Below, piece by piece: positions 33,322-42,682 of a stretch of 64,000 nucleotides of DNA (position 1 is its first letter; every line of letters starts with the position of its first letter). The translations under genes and the position numbers were made by a program. This stretch comes from Lentzea sp. NBRC 102530. Its GTDB lineage: Bacteria; Actinomycetota; Actinomycetes; Mycobacteriales; Pseudonocardiaceae. The stretch covers positions 558,001 through 622,000 of the forward strand of contig NZ_BSTF01000001.1 in NCBI RefSeq assembly GCF_030269365.1. Reading direction: 5' to 3'. The notes under the pieces are model-generated. The model was given only the letters and a program-made list of their open reading frames with translations, was not told where the DNA came from and ran no database searches.

Positions 33322-34548
33322 GTGGACACAGTCATCGCGTTGAACCCTGCCCTGCCCGCGTTTCCCGCCATGCGGTTCGCGTCGGGGGAGTCCCACGCGA
33401 CGTGTCACGCCGTCACCGCGCTGGCCCTGGTCCGCGCGGGAGCGGATCGACCGGCCGCCATCCACCACGCGGAGTCCGCGTTGGACGACCCCGGCTGCGC
33501 GGCCCACGTCTCGTGCACCTGGACGAGCCTGGTGACGCTGCTCGCCGCGGCGGCGCCCCACGCGCTGGACGCCCGCCTGCACGAGCTCGAACGCTCCTCG
33601 CAGCTGGCGGCGCGCGCAGGGGGTGAGACCGTGGTCGAACTGCTCCGCGCCCGCTGTGACTTCTTGCTGGGACAACAGGACCGGGCCCGTGCCGTGCTGA
33701 CCCGGGTCGTCCACGACCGCGCGACCGCGCTGGACCTCCGCTGCCTGGCGCTGGCCTGGCTCACCCACGTCCTGGTGGCGGCGAGACAGCACACCGCCGC
33801 CCGTCACCTGCTGGAAACGAACGACATCGAGCGTTTGCTGGCCCGCCGCACGACCTACCGCCCGCTGCTGCTGATGGCCCGCGGGGCCGTGCACACCGGA
33901 GCCGGCCGATTCGCCCGCGGCCTCGAGGACTTCCAGGAGGCGGGCCGCGGCCTCACCGAGGCGGGCGTGCACAACCCGGCCCTCGTCACGTGGCGGCCAC
34001 CCGCGGTGAAAGCCGCACTGCGGCTGGGAAACCGCGCCCTGGCCGCCGAACTCGCCACCGAGGAGCTCGCGGCGGCCCGCCGCTGGGGTTCCCCGCACGC
34101 CGTGGGGACCGCGTTGCACACCAGGAGCCTCGTGACCGGGGACAACGCGGAGCTGGAGGACTCGATCAGCCTGATGGAGCTGGGAGGCACGCACTTCCTG
34201 CTCCCCGAGGCGTTGCTGGAGCTGGGCGGCAGGCTGGCGGCCGAGGGCTCGGCCGCGGCCCGTCCACGGCTGGAACGCGCCGCGGAGGTCGCCGCCCTGA
34301 TGGGGCACCACCACCAGGTGCACGAGGCGCAGCGACTGCTCGCGACCCTGTCCCGCGCGGCCGAGGTCAGGCTGAGCGACCAGGAGACCCGCGTGCTGTC
34401 CCTGGCCCAGTCGGGCTGCACCAACAAGCAGATCGCGGCGAAGCTGTGCCTGACCGTGCGCGGCGTCGAGTTCCACCTCTCGTCGTGCTACCGCAAGCTC
34501 GGCCTGTCGGGGCGGCGTGACCTCGCCGCCGTGCGCATCGCGACCTGA
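33322..34548 (+). CDS. LuxR-family regulator, second LAL-type paralogue
   Basis: 408 aa. HTH at the C-terminus: LSDQETRVLSLAQSGCTNKQ and LTVRGVEFHLSSCYRKLGLS. The N-terminal 340 residues are helical TPR-like repeats, without an ATPase domain. Shares layout and short stretches (AGRFARGLEDFQEAGRGLTE versus the equivalent in its neighbour) with the LuxR gene at 31796. It lies between the PKS operon and the terpene operon and could control either. GTG 33322 is the start; the ribosome site is weak. Confidence 0.85.
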   Translation: MDTVIALNPALPAFPAMRFASGESHATCHAVTALALVRAGADRPAAIHHAESALDDPGCAAHVSCTWTSLVTLLAAAAPHALDARLHELERSSQLAARAGGETVVELLRARCDFLLGQQDRARAVLTRVVHDRATALDLRCLALAWLTHVLVAARQHTAARHLLETNDIERLLARRTTYRPLLLMARGAVHTGAGRFARGLEDFQEAGRGLTEAGVHNPALVTWRPPAVKAALRLGNRALAAELATEELAAARRWGSPHAVGTALHTRSLVTGDNAELEDSISLMELGGTHFLLPEALLELGGRLAAEGSAAARPRLERAAEVAALMGHHHQVHEAQRLLATLSRAAEVRLSDQETRVLSLAQSGCTNKQIAAKLCLTVRGVEFHLSSCYRKLGLSGRRDLAAVRIAT

Positions 34549-34563
34549 CGCCCGCCCGTCGGT

Positions 34564-34602
34564 GCCGTGCGTTCGTCCAATTCGGACTCCTGAACGCACG
34601 GC
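34564..34602 (+). terminator. Hairpin after the second LuxR gene
   Basis: Arms GCCGTGCGTTC (34564-34574) and GAACGCACGGC (34592-34602), with an inner GTCC/GGAC stem (34575-34578, 34584-34587). It starts 16 bases after the LuxR stop and separates it from the terpene operon. Confidence 0.75.
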
Positions 34603-34827
34603 GCCTCGTCGTGCGACGGACCGGGTCGTGCCGGGACGGGTCGCCGGGGAAGAGAACCCGGAAGAAAGCGCACAGCTCGATCGCAGGTACCCCACAGCGG
34701 CCGTCGACCGTGTTCATTCACCACCAGATACCCCGGATGGGCCTTGTGCCGCCCCTTGTTCATCCTCGTGGGCCGCGAGTTCCCGTTCGAACGAGCTGTT
34801 CGTGTCCGTCCTGCGATCGGAGTTGCC

Positions 34828-36180
34828 ATGACGGTGGTGCAAGAGAGTTCCGAGTACCGGCTGGGTGCGGCGCCGGGCGGGCTGCCGCTGGTCGGCAACG
34901 CCCTGCAGATCTTCACGGATCCGCTGAACTTCCTGCCGGCGCTGCGGCACCAGGGCGACCTCGTCACGGTGCGGCTGGGCCGGGAGATCGCCTACATGGC
35001 GGTGACGCACGACGTCGTGCAGGAGGTGTTGCAGAACCCGCGCACGTTCGACAAGGGCGGGGAGTTCATCGACAAGATGCGCGTCATCCTGGGTGACGGC
35101 ATCGGCACCTGCAGCTCAACCGTCCACAAGCGACAACGCTCGTTCGTGCAGCCCGCGTTCCAGAAGTCGCGGATCGCCGGGTACACGGCGGTCATGGCGT
35201 CCCACGTCGGCGAACTGGCCGGCACCTGGGAGCCGGGTACGCGGGTGAACGTGCTGGAGGAGATGAGCAGGCTCACCACGCGGGTCACCGCGCAGGCCAT
35301 GTTCTCCGACGAACGGGTCAGCGGCGCGGCCATCGCGGAGGTGCAGCGGTCGTTCCCGATCGTCTGGCACGGCGTGTACCGGCGGATGTTCCTGCCGCTG
35401 CCGCTGCTCCACGAGTTGCCGCTCAAGGCGAACAGGGACTTCCGTGCCGCGTTGCAGCGCCTGGACGACGTCATCGCGGACATGGTGGCCGCTTACCGCG
35501 CGGACGACCGCGAGCGCGACGACATCCTGTCGATCCTGTTGTCCGGCAGGGACTCCGACGGCGCGGGGCTGACCGACGAGCAGATCCGCGACGAGCTGAT
35601 GACGGTGCTCGCCGCCGGTGTCGAGACGCCCGCCTCGGGGCTGGCGTGGACGTTCTGGTTGCTCAGCGGGCACCCGGAGGTCGAGGCGCGGCTGCACGAG
35701 GAGGTCGACCGGGTGCTGGACGGCCGCACCGCGACGTTCGAGGACTACCAGAACCTGCCGTACACCAACAGGATCATCAACGAGGCGCTGCGGATGTACC
35801 CGCCGGTGTGGTTCATCACCCGGCGTGCGGTCGCCGACACGACGCTGGCGGGGCATCCGATCCCGGCTGGTTCGAGCATCCTGTTCAGCCCGTACGCGCT
35901 GCACCGCGATCCGGCGGTGTTCGAGAACCCGGACGAGTTCGTGCCGGACCGGTGGGAGGTCGAGCGGCTGAAGCAGCTGCCGCGCAACGCCGTGATCTCG
36001 TTCAGCGGTGGCAGCCGCAAGTGCATCGGTGACGTGCTGGCCAACCACGAGATGACCATCGCCGTCGCGTCCATCGCCGCGAAGTGGCGCCTCACCGCCG
36101 TTCCCGGCCACGAGATGAAGCCGTTCGTGAAGGCGGAGCTCACCCCCGGTGACCTGCCGCTCGTGCTCGAACGCCGCTGA
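34828..36180 (+). CDS. Cytochrome P450, terpene oxidase (pentalenene-oxygenase-like)
   Basis: 450 aa, longer than the PKS P450s and of the PtlI/CYP183-like style: proline-rich start GAAPGGLPLVGNALQIF, I-helix AAGVETPASGLAWTFWLLS, K-helix NEALRMYPP, heme loop FSGGSRKCIGD. ATG 34828 has GGAG 5 nt upstream. It is first in a four-gene operon with a terpene cyclase and prenyl synthase, so it most likely oxidises the terpene hydrocarbon. Confidence 0.93.
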   Translation: MTVVQESSEYRLGAAPGGLPLVGNALQIFTDPLNFLPALRHQGDLVTVRLGREIAYMAVTHDVVQEVLQNPRTFDKGGEFIDKMRVILGDGIGTCSSTVHKRQRSFVQPAFQKSRIAGYTAVMASHVGELAGTWEPGTRVNVLEEMSRLTTRVTAQAMFSDERVSGAAIAEVQRSFPIVWHGVYRRMFLPLPLLHELPLKANRDFRAALQRLDDVIADMVAAYRADDRERDDILSILLSGRDSDGAGLTDEQIRDELMTVLAAGVETPASGLAWTFWLLSGHPEVEARLHEEVDRVLDGRTATFEDYQNLPYTNRIINEALRMYPPVWFITRRAVADTTLAGHPIPAGSSILFSPYALHRDPAVFENPDEFVPDRWEVERLKQLPRNAVISFSGGSRKCIGDVLANHEMTIAVASIAAKWRLTAVPGHEMKPFVKAELTPGDLPLVLERR

Positions 36181-36198
36181 ACCGGCAGGAGTCGTGTC

Positions 36199-37263
36199 AT
36201 GACCTTGTTGTCCCACCGGACCACCGAGCTGGTCCTGTCCCCGCCGCCGGGGCACCCCCTGCTGGACCTCCGGCCCGAGATCTCCCCGCTCCGCGACGTC
36301 ATCGAGCAGAGCATTCTCGACTGGGCCGACGAGTTCGACCTGCTGGACGGCGAGCAGGCCCGCCGCAAGCTGGCCCGCACGCACCTCGGCGAGCTCGTCG
36401 CCCGCGCCTACCCGCGCATCGAACCGGATCGTGTGCGCGCGATCGCGGGATGGTTCACCTGGGCGTTCGTCATCGACGACTGCTACGACCGACCCGTCGG
36501 CGGGCACGCGGACGCCGTCACCCGGCTGCTGCACGTGCTGACACCGGACGGCACCGAGGCCACGACCGTGAGAACGCGACTCGACGGCGCGCTGGCACGG
36601 GTGTGGTCGGAGCTGGCACGCGACCGCAGCCCGTTGTGGCGCATGAGGTTCACGCAGCACATGGTGCAGTTCGTGGCCGCGTTCAAGTACGAGGCCCTCA
36701 ACCGCGGCCACCGCCACACGCCGAGCCTGGTGAGCTACACCCAGCTCCGGCGGGCCTCCGGCGGGATCACCCCGTCGCTCGACCTGCTGGAGGCGGCGAC
36801 CGGTCAGGAGGTGCCGGCGCTGCTGCACGAGTCCGAGCAGCTGCGCACGATGTTCGACCGCGCCTCCGATGTCGTCGTCTGGGTCAACGACATCGTGTCG
36901 CTGCCCAAGGAACTGCGCAACGGTGAGACCACCAACGGGGTCCTGGTGCTCGCCCAGGCCCGCGGCCTCGACCCGCAAAGCGCGGTGACCGCCGCCTACG
37001 ACCTCGTCGCGCGGCAGATGGAGGAGTTCGCCGCGGCGGAACAGGACCTCGACCTCCTGGTGCGGGGCTGGCTCGGTCTGGACCGGGCCGAGCTCGACGC
37101 ACTGTCGTCGTTCGTCGCGGGCATGAAGTCGTGGATGCGCGCCAACCTCGACTGGTCGAACGGCTGCGCGCGTTACCTGGTCGCGGACGGCGTCCACCTC
37201 GCCACGGACCCCGGTCTGGTCGCGCCGCTGCCCGGTGCCACCGCTCACCGGGAGCAGCCATGA
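36199..37263 (+). CDS. Class I terpene cyclase
   Basis: 354 aa, single alpha-domain bacterial terpene cyclase. Metal motifs are intact: D93-D94-C-Y-D97 in FVIDDCYDRP, and N230-D-I-V-S234-L-P-K-E238 in WVNDIVSLPKELRNGE. The terminal RY pair looks like CARYLVAD. ATG 36199 has AGGAG 7 nt upstream, and its stop overlaps the prenyl synthase ATG. The adjacent GGPP-type synthase points to a diterpene, but sesquiterpene activity cannot be excluded from sequence. The product is not predictable by eye. Confidence 0.93.
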   Translation: MTLLSHRTTELVLSPPPGHPLLDLRPEISPLRDVIEQSILDWADEFDLLDGEQARRKLARTHLGELVARAYPRIEPDRVRAIAGWFTWAFVIDDCYDRPVGGHADAVTRLLHVLTPDGTEATTVRTRLDGALARVWSELARDRSPLWRMRFTQHMVQFVAAFKYEALNRGHRHTPSLVSYTQLRRASGGITPSLDLLEAATGQEVPALLHESEQLRTMFDRASDVVVWVNDIVSLPKELRNGETTNGVLVLAQARGLDPQSAVTAAYDLVARQMEEFAAAEQDLDLLVRGWLGLDRAELDALSSFVAGMKSWMRANLDWSNGCARYLVADGVHLATDPGLVAPLPGATAHREQP

Positions 37264-38282
37264 CCCTCGCCCGGACACCAGCGCTCGACCCGCGCGGGAT
37301 CCACGCCGAGGTGGCTCGCGCGGTGCAGGACACCGTGATCCGCCTGTGCCCGGGGGTCTCCGCCATCGCCGGTTACCACGCGGGCTGGCTCACGGAGGAG
37401 GGCGCACCCGCGGTCGGCGGCCTGGGCAAGGCGTTGCGCTCCCGCCTCGCCGTGCTGGGAGGAGCAGCTGCCGGAGCCAGCACCGGCATGTGCGTGGCCG
37501 CGGGCGTCGCGGTCGAGTTCGTGCACGACTTCAGCCTGTTGCAGGACGACGTGATGGACGGCGACACCGAACGTCGCCACCGGCCCGCCGCGTGGACCGT
37601 TTTCGGTGCTCCCGCAGCACTTCTCACGAGCGACGCCCTGCTCGCGGCGGCGGCCGAGGTGCTGCTCGAAGCGGACTCGCCGCACGCCGCGTGCGCCACC
37701 CGCGTGCTGCTCAAGACGGTGCGCGCGCTGGTCCTGGGGCAGACCAGGGACCTCGCCTTCGAACAGCGCCTGGACGTCACGCCGGAGGAGTACCTGGCGA
37801 TGGCGGCGGGCAAGACGGCGGCCCTGATCAGCTGTTCGGCCTCGCTCGGAGCCGTGCTGGCGGGTGCGCCCACCGAGGTCGTGATGGGCCTCGCGGAGTA
37901 CGGCACGAACCTCGGACTCGCGTTCCAGCTCACCGACGACCTGCTCGGCATCTGGGGTGACGCCCAGCTCACCGGCAAGCCGGTGCTCGCGGACCTGCGC
38001 AGGCGCAAGAAGTCGGCGCCGGTGGTCGCCGCGCTGAACAGCGGTGGCCTGCACGCGCTGGAGCTCAGGGACTTCTACGAGGACCCCGGCCCGCTCAGCG
38101 AGACCGACGTGCCGCGGATGGCCCTGCTGGTCGAACAGTGCCACGGCAGGCGGTGGACCATCGACCGCATCGCGCTGCACACGGCGGAAGCCCTGCGCTG
38201 CCTGTCCGGCCTGCGCCTGCCCCAGGACGTGGCGGCCGAACTCGCCGAGATCGCCCAGTCCGTGCCGAGCAGGCGCAAGTGA
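37260..38282 (+). CDS. Polyprenyl diphosphate synthase, probably GGPP synthase
   Basis: 340 aa. First Asp-rich motif D96-D-V-M-D100 in SLLQDDVMDGDTERRHRP; second D226-D-L-L-G-I-W-G-D. Phe is at the fifth position before the first motif and there is no two-residue insertion within it, the pattern associated with C20 (GGPP) chain length. Coupled by ATGA to the terpene cyclase, which it should supply with substrate. Basic RRRKKS after the second motif is typical of actinomycete GGPP synthases. Confidence 0.9.
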   Translation: MTLARTPALDPRGIHAEVARAVQDTVIRLCPGVSAIAGYHAGWLTEEGAPAVGGLGKALRSRLAVLGGAAAGASTGMCVAAGVAVEFVHDFSLLQDDVMDGDTERRHRPAAWTVFGAPAALLTSDALLAAAAEVLLEADSPHAACATRVLLKTVRALVLGQTRDLAFEQRLDVTPEEYLAMAAGKTAALISCSASLGAVLAGAPTEVVMGLAEYGTNLGLAFQLTDDLLGIWGDAQLTGKPVLADLRRRKKSAPVVAALNSGGLHALELRDFYEDPGPLSETDVPRMALLVEQCHGRRWTIDRIALHTAEALRCLSGLRLPQDVAAELAEIAQSVPSRRK

Positions 38283-38311
38283 CGTTCCGAAACTGCGAAA
38301 GGCAGGCACCG

Positions 38312-39559
38312 TTGAACACGAACGACGAAGCAGGCTCCCACCCCCGTGGCCCGCGATCCGGCCCGCACGTCGTCCTGCTGGGCGTCGGCTACGTCTCGGT
38401 CTGGGCCTACCGCGCGTTGCGGCGGAGCCTGGGAGACCAGGTGCACATCACGGTCGTCGCGCCGGTCGACGCGCACTCGTACCACGGCTGGACGGGTGAG
38501 GTCCTGTCCGGCGAGCTGCCTCCGGAAGCACAGCGCAGCCCGATCGCCGAAGCTCTTCCCGCGGCGGCACATGTGCGGGGCTGGGCGCGCCGCGTGGACC
38601 GCGACCGCCGCACCGTCGAGGTGGAGTGCGCCGACGGCGCGACGGTGACGGTCACCTACGACCACCTGGTGGTCGGCATCGGGTCCACAGAGGACGTTTC
38701 GTCCGTGCCGGGCCTGCAGGAGCACGGTTTCCGCCTGCGGCACCTCGGGCAGGCCGGTGCCCTGGCGGCCCACCTCGACCAGTGCGTGGCCGAGGCCGCG
38801 CGCTCCTCGTACGACCGGTCCACGTCGCTGACCGTCGTGGTGGCGGGCGGGGGGCTGGCGGGCGTCGAGAGTTCCATCGCCGTCTCCCAGCGGCTGGCCG
38901 CGGCCACCGGTGCTCCCACCGGCTCGGCGGGAGGACCGAGGGTGGTGCTGGTGAGCTCCAGGGCGGAGCTCGCGCAGGAACTCCGCGAGGGCGGCCGCGA
39001 ACTCGTCCGGCAGGCGTTGCGCCGCAACGGTGTCGAGGTCCTGACCGGCACGAGGGTGGTGGAGGTGGCGGCCGACGGCGTGAAGCTCGACGACGGCCTG
39101 TGGATCCCGGCGCACACGACCCTCGCGACCGTCGGCAACCGCGTGATGCCGCTGCCAGGCCTGGACGACCTGCCCGTGGACGACCGCGGCCGGTGGATCG
39201 CCGACCGCAACCTCCAGGTGGCGCAGGACGTGTGGGCGGCGGGTGACGCGGCGGTCGTGCCGCTGAAGTCCGGCGCGCCCGCACCCGTCGACGCGGGCTG
39301 GGCGATCGGCGAAGGCGGCTGGGTCGGCGACAACATCGCCCGCGTGATCCGCGGGAAGCAGCAGAAGCCGTTCGGGTTCAAGAGCATCGGCGTGGCCGCG
39401 GGCTTCGGGCAGAGGTCCGGTGTGCTGGAGGCGTGGGGGATCGCGTACCGCGGCCGCACGGCCTGGTTCTCCCGCATGCTGTTCTTCCTGTACTACATGC
39501 CTTCCCGGGAGCAGGCGAAGCGCGTGTACCGCATGCTGCGCGCCAAGTCCGGCGACTGA
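38312..39559 (+). CDS. NDH-2-like NAD(P)/FAD-dependent oxidoreductase in terpene operon
   Basis: 415 aa. Two dinucleotide folds: VVLLGVGYVSVWAYRALRRS (the third Gly of the usual loop is Ser) and VVVAGGGLAGVESSIAVS. A C-terminal WAAGDAAVVPL FAD motif and a short amphipathic tail (FFLYYMPSREQAKRVYR) resemble type II NADH dehydrogenases. TTG 38312 with GGCAGG 5 nt upstream is the best start. As the fourth gene of the terpene operon it could be a tailoring dehydrogenase or a redox supply for the P450. Both are inference. Confidence 0.82.
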   Translation: MNTNDEAGSHPRGPRSGPHVVLLGVGYVSVWAYRALRRSLGDQVHITVVAPVDAHSYHGWTGEVLSGELPPEAQRSPIAEALPAAAHVRGWARRVDRDRRTVEVECADGATVTVTYDHLVVGIGSTEDVSSVPGLQEHGFRLRHLGQAGALAAHLDQCVAEAARSSYDRSTSLTVVVAGGGLAGVESSIAVSQRLAAATGAPTGSAGGPRVVLVSSRAELAQELREGGRELVRQALRRNGVEVLTGTRVVEVAADGVKLDDGLWIPAHTTLATVGNRVMPLPGLDDLPVDDRGRWIADRNLQVAQDVWAAGDAAVVPLKSGAPAPVDAGWAIGEGGWVGDNIARVIRGKQQKPFGFKSIGVAAGFGQRSGVLEAWGIAYRGRTAWFSRMLFFLYYMPSREQAKRVYRMLRAKSGD

Positions 39560-39593
39560 CGGTGGCCCAACGTGCGAACACGACCGACATGAG

Positions 39594-39758
39594 TCAGCCG
39601 GCTTCCACTTCGTCGCCGGTGATCAGCTCGCCGTTCGCGGCGGCGTGGACGACCGAGGACACCGTGACGTCGCGGTCGAAGCGCAGTGCTCGGGTGCCTG
39701 AGGCGTCCGACACCGCCGCGGCGGTGCGGGTCGTGCCGAGATCGACACCCAGACCGCA
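39594..39758 (-). pseudogene. N-terminal remnant of an Hsp70-family protein
   Basis: About 54 codons read CGLGVDLGTTRTAAAVSDAS, then FDRDVTVSSVVHAAANGELI, ending in TGA at 39594. The GVDLGTTRTA phosphate loop is unmistakable for actin-like Hsp70 ATPases, but over 90% of the protein is missing and no start codon precedes it in frame. It is a relic. Confidence 0.7.
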
Positions 39759-39984
39759 GGACGTGCTGCGTCTCCACGTTCGAAGCGCCGGTGCGACTCG
39801 GGTGCTGATCGCTGTGTCCGAGATGGACTTCCGACCCGAGGGTGATCGAGCGGCGGCACCGCGTTCGAGGCGAGCCGGTTCAACCTCCCCGCTCCGGGCG
39901 CGACCGCGCCGACCACGTTGAAGTGATCTTCTGTCGGCGTTCTCCGCACGTTCGACCACGTGTCGTGGCGGTCTGCGGTGTACC

Positions 39985-40566
39985 TCACTCGCGCCCTGCG
40001 GCGTGGCGGAGGCCGTGGTCGATCAGGTCGATGAGCCATTCGAAGCTCTCGCCGACGTCGGTCGACCACTGGAACCCGTTGGTGGCCTCGAGGTTCGCGA
40101 AGCCGTGGAAGGTGCTGCGCAACGCCCGCAACGCGTGGGTCATCTTCTCCGGCGGGATGTCGTACCCCCGCAGGACTGCCTCGAACGGCCCGAGGCCGCG
40201 CAGGGAGGCGGTGGCGACCGGGTCGTCGGGGCCGGTCGGGGTCAGGCCGACGGTGGAGGCGTAGCGGCCGGGGTGGGTGACCACGAAGTCGCGCAGCGCG
40301 TGAGCGGCGGCGGCCAGGGCGTCGCGGCCCGCGCGGCCCTGGGTGGCCGCGCCGAGGGCGTCGGCCATCTCCGCGTAGGCGAGTGCCGCGATGCGGCGGT
40401 TGAGGTCGTCCTGGCTGGCGACGTGCTTGTACAGCGACGGGGAACGCACGCCGAGGCGTTCGGCCAGCTTGCCCATGGTCAGTTCGGTGAAGCCGATCTC
40501 GTCGGCCAGCGCGGCGCCGGCCGCCGTGATCGTGGCCGCGTCCAGGCCTGCCCTAGGCACGGACAC
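39985..40566 (-). CDS. TetR/AcrR-family regulator
   Basis: 193 aa. N-terminal HTH ITAAGAALADEIGFTELTMG and LAERLGVRSPSLYKHVASQD, followed by an all-helical ligand domain of the WHG type. GTG 40566 lies inside the end of the hydrolase gene (14-base overlap). A second GTG is at 40560. Co-transcribed with the hydrolase and probably binds the nested palindromes at 41390-41438, giving autorepression released by the hydrolase substrate or a related compound. Confidence 0.9.
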   Translation of the reverse strand: MSVPRAGLDAATITAAGAALADEIGFTELTMGKLAERLGVRSPSLYKHVASQDDLNRRIAALAYAEMADALGAATQGRAGRDALAAAAHALRDFVVTHPGRYASTVGLTPTGPDDPVATASLRGLGPFEAVLRGYDIPPEKMTHALRALRSTFHGFANLEATNGFQWSTDVGESFEWLIDLIDHGLRHAAGRE

Positions 40567-41383
40567 CGGCCAGGAACGTCAGGATCGCGGCGAGGGTCTC
40601 CCCGGGGTACTGGACGTGCGGGTAGTGGCCCGCGCCGTCGATCATCGTGAGCGTGCCCAGGCCCGCCGGCAGGTCGGCGACGATCGCCTCGCCCTCTGCG
40701 CGCGGTGAGGCCCAGTCGGGGTCGTCCGTGCCCTGCACCACGAGCACCGGGCAGGTGACGTTCGCCAGCTGCTCGCCGGCGTCGGCGGGGGAGGTCTTGC
40801 CCATCGCCTGGAGGACCTTCATGCGTCCTGGCTCCTCGAGCTTCGCGGTGATCTGCGCCAGGCGGGCGTCCCAGTCCGCCGGTTTGACGCCGGGGTAGGC
40901 GATGTCGAGGTACTTGGCCCACTGGCCGGTGCTGCCGAGCAGGGCGGTGCCGAGCAGACGCGTCATGCCGCGGCGGTAGCCGGGCACCCGGAAGTCGGAC
41001 AGCTTCACCTGCTGCCTGCGGGTGAACGGTGCGAGCTCGACCAGCGCGGTGACGAGCTCCGGTGCCTTGGCCGCGGCGATCGTGACCGCGCCGCCCGAGA
41101 TGGAGTGGCCGATCAGCACGGCGGGCTCGCCGAGGTGCTTGACCAGGGCGATCAGGTCGCCGGCCAGGTCGGTGCGGCGGTAGGACGGCCAGTCGGCGCT
41201 GGACTCGCCGTGGCCGCGCAGGTCCGTGGTGACGACCCGGTGGCCGGCCTCGGCCAGCGCGGGGGCGAGGAAGCGGTAGGCCTCACGGCTGTCGCCCATG
41301 CCGTGCGCGAGCACGACCAGCGGTCCGGCGCCGGTGACCTCGTAGGCGATGGTGCCGCCGCCGACGTCGAGGAACTCGGTCAT
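40553..41383 (-). CDS. Alpha/beta hydrolase
   Basis: 276 aa. Nucleophile elbow GHSISGG, oxyanion region LAHGMGDSREAYRFLAPALA, acid in VVQGTDDPDW, catalytic His in GAGHYPHVQYP. Looks like a haloperoxidase/esterase-type hydrolase. ATG 41383 has GGAGG 5 nt upstream; the ribosome site lies within the left arm of the operator inverted repeat. Operon with the TetR gene. Substrate unknown. Confidence 0.9.
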   Translation of the reverse strand: MTEFLDVGGGTIAYEVTGAGPLVVLAHGMGDSREAYRFLAPALAEAGHRVVTTDLRGHGESSADWPSYRRTDLAGDLIALVKHLGEPAVLIGHSISGGAVTIAAAKAPELVTALVELAPFTRRQQVKLSDFRVPGYRRGMTRLLGTALLGSTGQWAKYLDIAYPGVKPADWDARLAQITAKLEEPGRMKVLQAMGKTSPADAGEQLANVTCPVLVVQGTDDPDWASPRAEGEAIVADLPAGLGTLTMIDGAGHYPHVQYPGETLAAILTFLAGVRA

Positions 41384-41389
41384 GTCCGC

Positions 41390-41438
41390 CTCCTTGGCTA
41401 ATTGAATTAGCTAAAAGCTATCACGATTAGCCAAGGAG
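41390..41438 (-). promoter_or_regulatory. TetR operator/promoter with nested palindromes
   Basis: Outer 13-bp inverted repeat: CTCCTTGGCTAAT (41390-41402) and ATTAGCCAAGGAG (41426-41438). Between lie two perfect 13-base palindromes: CTAAT-TGA-ATTAG (41398-41410) and TAGCT-AAA-AGCTA (41408-41420). The segment is strikingly AT-rich and lies directly before the hydrolase ATG. Confidence 0.8.
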
Positions 41439-41452
41439 TCAACCGCGTGGTC

Positions 41453-42682
41453 TCACGGCGCGGCGAGCGCCTCCGTCGGGGTCAGTCGCGACGCCCGCAC
41501 GGCCGGGTACACGCCGGCCACCACACCGGTCACCACGGCCGCGCCCAGCCCGGCCAGCACCACCTCCAGCGGGATCGCCGCTGGCCAGCGGTGGAAGTAG
41601 GCGTACCCGGCGGTGCCCGCCAGGCCCAGCAGCACGCCCGCCACACCGCCGAGCACGCACAGCACCACCGACTCGGTCAGGAACTGCGTCCGGATCTGGC
41701 CCCGGTGAGCTCCCAGCGCACGCCGCAGGCCGATCTCGCGTTTGCGTTCCAGCACGGAGATCACCATGGTGTTGGCGACGCCGATACCGCCGACCAGCAA
41801 CGCCACGCCGGCGAGTCCGAGCATCAACGCCGAGAAGGTGGTCTCGGTGAGGCGCTTGGCCGTCAGGGCGTCGGACGGGCGGCTCACCCGCACCTGCATC
41901 GGCTTCTCCGGGTAGACGCTTTGCGGCAGCACCGCGCGCACGTCGTCGATCGCGGATTCCTGCGCCCGCAGGTAGAGGACGGTGGGGCGTTGGTCGAAAC
42001 CGATGTCCCTTGCGGCGTCCCAGCCGACGAGTGCCGCGCGCTCGACTTCGGGGGCGAGCGGCAGGGGGTCGAGGATGCCGATCACGGTGAACCAGCGGTC
42101 GTTGATCCTCACCTGCGCGTCCGGGGCGGTGATGCCGAGGCGGGTCGCGGCCACGTCGCCGAGGACGACGGTCGGGAACTTCTCGGTGGCATCGCTGAAG
42201 AACGTGCCGGTGCGGACTCGTCCGTTCAAGGTCTCGAGCAGGTTGAGCTTCGTGGCCAGAACCGTCAGCCCCGACGTCTCCGAGTCCGGGATCTGATCTG
42301 AGCGGCGGATGACGGCGTGCGTGTTGGCTACAGCGCTCACGTCGCTGGCGGGGCCGATGCGGGACGCCATCGTCACCGACTCGGGCGGTAGGGAGGCGGC
42401 CTCGTCGTTGGTGCCCGGGGCGGCTTCGGCGCGCAGGAGGTTGGTGCCCAGGGCGGCGAACTCCTCCATCAGCGCCGCTCGGCTCGACGCCGGGATGCCG
42501 GTGACGACGACCAGGGTGGCGATGCCGATGGAGATGCCCAGCGCGGACAGCACGGCGCGCATCGGCCTGGTCCGCAACGGGGAGAGGCCCAGCCGCAGGA
42601 GGTCGGCGGCGCTGAGCCTGGCCGGTGTGACGTCGCGGGGATCGGCGGAGCGGGTGGGCCGGGGTGCGATGTGCACGCTCAC
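41453..42682 (-). CDS. MacB-like ABC transporter permease (FtsX/MacB_PCD)
   Basis: 409 aa. N-terminal membrane segment [20 protein letters not shown], a large extracytoplasmic domain, then three C-terminal helices with [20 protein letters not shown] and [16 protein letters not shown], the FtsX signature. GTG 42682 overlaps the ATPase stop. With the ATPase and the adaptor it should form a MacAB-type exporter of antibiotics, lipids or peptides. Confidence 0.93.
   Translation of the reverse strand: MSVHIAPRPTRSADPRDVTPARLSAADLLRLGLSPLRTRPMRAVLSALGISIGIATLVVVTGIPASSRAALMEEFAALGTNLLRAEAAPGTNDEAASLPPESVTMASRIGPASDVSAVANTHAVIRRSDQIPDSETSGLTVLATKLNLLETLNGRVRTGTFFSDATEKFPTVVLGDVAATRLGITAPDAQVRINDRWFTVIGILDPLPLAPEVERAALVGWDAARDIGFDQRPTVLYLRAQESAIDDVRAVLPQSVYPEKPMQVRVSRPSDALTAKRLTETTFSALMLGLAGVALLVGGIGVANTMVISVLERKREIGLRRALGAHRGQIRTQFLTESVVLCVLGGVAGVLLGLAGTAGYAYFHRWPAAIPLEVVLAGLGAAVVTGVVAGVYPAVRASRLTPTEALAAP

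Noticed and set aside
39594..39959. 121-codon leftward ORF containing the Hsp70 fragment as a real gene
   Set aside because: Only the last 54 codons show homology; the first part is Arg-rich antisense-like sequence.
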